A DNA stretch of 64,000 nt from CAZSBG01 sp964605145 (lineage in GTDB: Bacteria > Zhuqueibacterota > Zhuqueibacteria > Thermofontimicrobiales > Thermofontimicrobiaceae), in assembly GCA_964605145.1 (NCBI GenBank), contig CAZSBG010000012.1, positions 24,778-88,777 on the forward strand, in the 5' to 3' direction. The position numbers and the translations under genes were made by a program. Below, one piece after another: positions 62,301 through 64,000 of this stretch (its first letter is position 1; every line of letters starts with the position of its first letter). The notes beneath the pieces are model-generated. The model did no database searches. It had not been told where the DNA came from and was given only the letters and a program-made list of their open reading frames with translations.

Positions 62301-62786
62301 TGGTCCGGAACTGCATTTGCCATCACGTTTCTGGACAGCACCAAACTCCCGCAACCGAACGATGTGTATCGAATCACGTTCCGGCGTCCGTTCTGGGAAA
62401 CAGATTCCATTCTCTTCAAAACCGCCTCCTATGATTCACTGCTGGATGTGGAGGATTTGAAAGAGAGCATGGATAAAATTCAGGTGGTTCCCAATCCGTA
62501 CGTCGCGACCAATGCCATGGAGCCGGCTGTAGCAAATTTCTATTTAAATCAGAGAAGACGATTGATGTTCACTCATATACCGGCGCAATGCACGATAAAA
62601 ATATTTACAGTGAGCGGCGTACTCGTGGACGAAATCAATGTGGATAACCCGGTTGACCAGGGCATAGTTCACTGGGATTTGCTTTCCAAAGAGGGATTGG
62701 AGATAGCTGCAGGCATGTATATTTATTATGTCAAATCGGAAAAAACCGGCGAAGAGAAAATTGGGAAATTTGCTGTCATAAAATAA
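59307..62786 (+). CDS. Large exported protein paired with the TonB receptor
   Basis: 1159 residues with GAGGTG ahead of the start and a signal peptide ending FGQ. The first ~580 residues are not assignable but contain Ca2+-type motifs YDGIDNDQDGLLDE and GIDLNNDGIY. A fibronectin-III-like domain occurs at ~590-740 (PKMPTLSATPGDGYVILTW, YKLYRTTDK). The last ~90 residues resemble a diverged T9SS tail (FYLNQRRRLMFTHIP, GMYIYYVKSEK, FAVIK). It lacks tetratricopeptide features of SusD. Its place directly after the TonB receptor suggests that it is a surface partner for ligand capture. No named family is recognised. Confidence 0.75.
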   Translation: MKNKIHIVLLIATVSFFFATSLFGQGKIYDGPDDPAGDIAAEREGYMTGNRVFLYFKNNTELSDWPKVDVSKWPNTYDGVKMLDGIGLLIGAMVFIKNDSIPVVDSTQIKLLNAQGKLDTLFYLQTSYREEMDTDPSGTVEWGLYPVFGYFNEVQDYPAMSNRSESWPFGGWPDAPDFVDQSGNTEWNGRFGRGVKYASLETYFVANDAQDQEYLGPEDRVKYYPRPGRYIGDIRSNVTIQKGKPWGGIGIRVEQRGFQWNNAQTRDAIFWEYNISNISDYDLTQVAFGYWVDNAIGDAIAGSGEDDEVGYFDTKIDLAYSWDIDGIGQGGFRTGTMGFAYLESPGLGYDGIDNDQDGLLDEKRDNDAQMLVGPTDGIYNLSNFLETYNLTEADLREHWDADEDQDWEDGIDLNNDGIYQANEFAGDDVGLDGVGPTELNYYGPDEGECNHKPDRSEGRAEPNFAETDVSESDMVGLTSFLLFRVPVHTPPYRRWFRNDRSIWEIIGKDTLLESFEWEDNLIEIFASGPFPLFQGRTERISMSEIHSYDPVEGLNAPDHRAPSLFNKKSIVQIIYEKDYRWASEPKMPTLSATPGDGYVILTWDDVADTKTREPLLGNINDFEGYKLYRTTDKKLSDPPYITDGYGDPLSIIPIFQCDLIDDRTGFATYGIDETGTAYYLGDDVGIQHYYIDNEVQNGVTYYYSLIAYDYGIPDLGPGIAPTPNTINTIELDESEDVRLQGPNIQIVTPHQKAGGYVPDEIIQFENANLIGNAQLTPEILSKSKLKSDHVYKVKFQMDTIQVASAYPRGIQYTNSGFFVFDQTDGDALIFQETPDKYSGTNIVYSDSLDVWHFNTLRELSTDVFDGLRLNITIPFETAEYDYANSGWLAGSAPILISPMVKEQQLYPWDYDIVFTASDSAYQAITNPSRVYDNTNTRLTRNDILTNQKFNFYVVNTIFQDSLGNDEVMDMIVHDMNDNDQFDMVGDRILVGPVTEAGGWSGTAFAITFLDSTKLPQPNDVYRITFRRPFWETDSILFKTASYDSLLDVEDLKESMDKIQVVPNPYVATNAMEPAVANFYLNQRRRLMFTHIPAQCTIKIFTVSGVLVDEINVDNPVDQGIVHWDLLSKEGLEIAAGMYIYYVKSEKTGEEKIGKFAVIK

Positions 62787-62864
62787 ATTGAAAAAAAAGC
62801 AACCATATTGAATAAATCAGTCAAAAATACTTCTTTCATCCTTTATCATAGAGAGGTTATTCAA

Positions 62865-63932
62865 ATGAATAAATTCAGGTTTATACTCATAGCGCTCGTG
62901 GGCGTCATTCTCGGGAGCTATTCGATTAGCTTTTCTCAGAAACCCTATCGCATTGGAACCACGGCGGCCGGTTTCCTGGAAATTGGTTATGGCAGTGCAG
63001 GAAGCGCCATGGGCGATGCCTATGTGAGTGTTGCCCGGGATTTATCTTCGGTATACTGGAATCCGGCAGGACTTGCATACATGGAGCAGAACGAAGCTCA
63101 GTTCACGTACAAACCCTGGATTGCGGATATTAACACTTCGTTTATCGGGGTGGGCATGACGTTTCAATCCGTCGGGACAGTGGCCATGAGTTTGATCCAG
63201 GTGGGATATGGCGATATGAAGGTGACCAATCTGGACATGCAGGACGGAACCGGGGAGCTTTTCGCAGCTTCGGATCTGGCTTTCAGTATGTCCTATGCGC
63301 GCCGCCTTGCCCAATGGTTTGCCTTCGGAGCTTCTGCCAAGTTCGTCTCATCGAAAATATGGCACACCAGCGCTTCGGCTGCGGCCGTCGATTTAGGGGT
63401 AATTGTGAACACCCATTTTCTGTCACCGACTGGCAACCGCAAGGATGGCATTAATATCGGGATGAGCATTTCAAATTACGGCACCAAAATGAAATATGAC
63501 GGGATCGATCTGTTATTTCCCATCGATATCCTTCCGGAAAAGGAAGGAAATTACCGCGACGTGGAAGGCAAGTTCAGCTTGCAATCGTGGGAGTTGCCTC
63601 TAATTTTTAGAATTGGTATGTCATTCAATCCGGTCATCGCCGGACCGCATCGCCTGATTGTTGCAGTCGACGCGCTTCATCCGAACAATAATGCAGAGTC
63701 GGTCAACATTGGCGCGCAATATCAATTGACCCTGCCATCATACGGCGAATTCTATCTCAGGGCCGGCCAGAAAGCGCTGTTTTTAAGCGATGATTCAGAA
63801 TTTGGAATGACGTTTGGCGGCGGAATGTCTCTGAGAATGATGAATAATATGGGATTGAAAGTTGAATATGCGTATCGCAATGTTGGAATTCTTGGAAATA
63901 TTCATGAATATACGTTGGGGCTCCTGTTTTAG
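62865..63932 (+). CDS. PorV/PorQ family outer membrane protein
   Basis: 355 residues from ATG 62865, preceded by GAGAGG; an earlier in-frame start at 62808 has no ribosome site and would hide the signal peptide. After the signal (ending SFSQ), the domain opens with the family block GTTAAGFLEIGYGSAGSAMGDAYVSVARDLSSVYWNPAGLAYME in several parts, followed by alternating barrel strands to a final YTLGLLF. PorV-type proteins shuttle or anchor T9SS cargo at the outer membrane, so this one may serve the T9SS-tailed enzymes of the locus or the upstream 1159-residue protein. Confidence 0.9.
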   Translation: MNKFRFILIALVGVILGSYSISFSQKPYRIGTTAAGFLEIGYGSAGSAMGDAYVSVARDLSSVYWNPAGLAYMEQNEAQFTYKPWIADINTSFIGVGMTFQSVGTVAMSLIQVGYGDMKVTNLDMQDGTGELFAASDLAFSMSYARRLAQWFAFGASAKFVSSKIWHTSASAAAVDLGVIVNTHFLSPTGNRKDGINIGMSISNYGTKMKYDGIDLLFPIDILPEKEGNYRDVEGKFSLQSWELPLIFRIGMSFNPVIAGPHRLIVAVDALHPNNNAESVNIGAQYQLTLPSYGEFYLRAGQKALFLSDDSEFGMTFGGGMSLRMMNNMGLKVEYAYRNVGILGNIHEYTLGLLF

Positions 63933-64000
63933 TTTTTACTTCAACTCAGCATCGTCCGGTTAGGTTTTTGCTGTACGATTCAATTTAAAAAAAAGTGAGA

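Noticed and set aside
63933..64000. Start of a further gene at the right edge
   Set aside because: The last 68 bases show no start with ribosome site and no readable domain.

Overview
The window looks like a chromosomal segment of an uncultured FCB-group bacterium, probably from the Calditrichota / KSB1 / Marinimicrobia neighbourhood. This is inferred from the sequence only. The reasons are many secreted proteins ending in a type IX secretion-style tail with the block N-Y-P-N-P-F-N-x-x-T, a PorV/PorQ-family protein, a TonB-dependent receptor with an N-terminal carboxypeptidase-like domain, a DUF5686-type barrel, moderate GC, and RBS-led genes packed tightly on both strands.

Layout. 1-5.4 kb: secreted proteins (DUF3160, a serpin lipoprotein with an inhibitory hinge, an Asp-box protein) mixed with fragments. 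5.6-7.2 kb: DUF4416 gene overlapping a short pyruvate-kinase-like gene. 7.2-11.1 kb: a 1275-residue PKD/cadherin-repeat protein on the minus strand. 11.6-15.3 kb: DUF362, AmmeMemoRadiSam radical SAM enzyme and a Memo-AMMECR1 fusion, all with export signals. 15.5-21.0 kb: minus-strand operon of a phosphodiester glycosidase-like protein, a secreted metalloprotease candidate, NusG domain II protein, Gx transporter and DUF5686 barrel. 21.1-25.3 kb: minus-strand operon CPBP protease, DUF2156 and S9 peptidase. 25.5-28.7 kb: efp, DUF3098, tRNA-Val, tRNA-Asp, YigZ-family and CNNM/CBS genes.

28.9-63.9 kb is the main accessory locus and reads as a beta-glucan utilisation system. It opens with a membrane-anchored solute-binding protein, a histidine kinase and a sigma-54 response regulator. 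Two sigma-54-type (-24/-12) promoters follow, one before GH30 and one before the SSS symporter. Each is preceded by a tandem pair of almost the same 16-bp AT-rich motif about 70-80 bp upstream, so the regulator probably drives both blocks. The enzymes are GH30, GH3, GH17, GH5-CBM6, a naturally circularly permuted GH16 and a large cytoplasmic GH149/GH161-like phosphorylase candidate. Transport is by a GPH symporter, an SSS symporter and a TonB receptor grouped with a 1159-residue exported protein and a PorV-family protein instead of SusD. Two aldo/keto reductases, a CotH-family protein and a multi-CBM protein complete it.

The most unusual single object is the GPH symporter at 35081-37270. Its periplasmic loop between TM5 and TM6 carries a 283-residue cadherin-like insert of about three repeat lengths. 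The insert starts and ends mid-repeat and is bounded by a 7-bp direct repeat; removing it would leave an ordinary 446-residue transporter.
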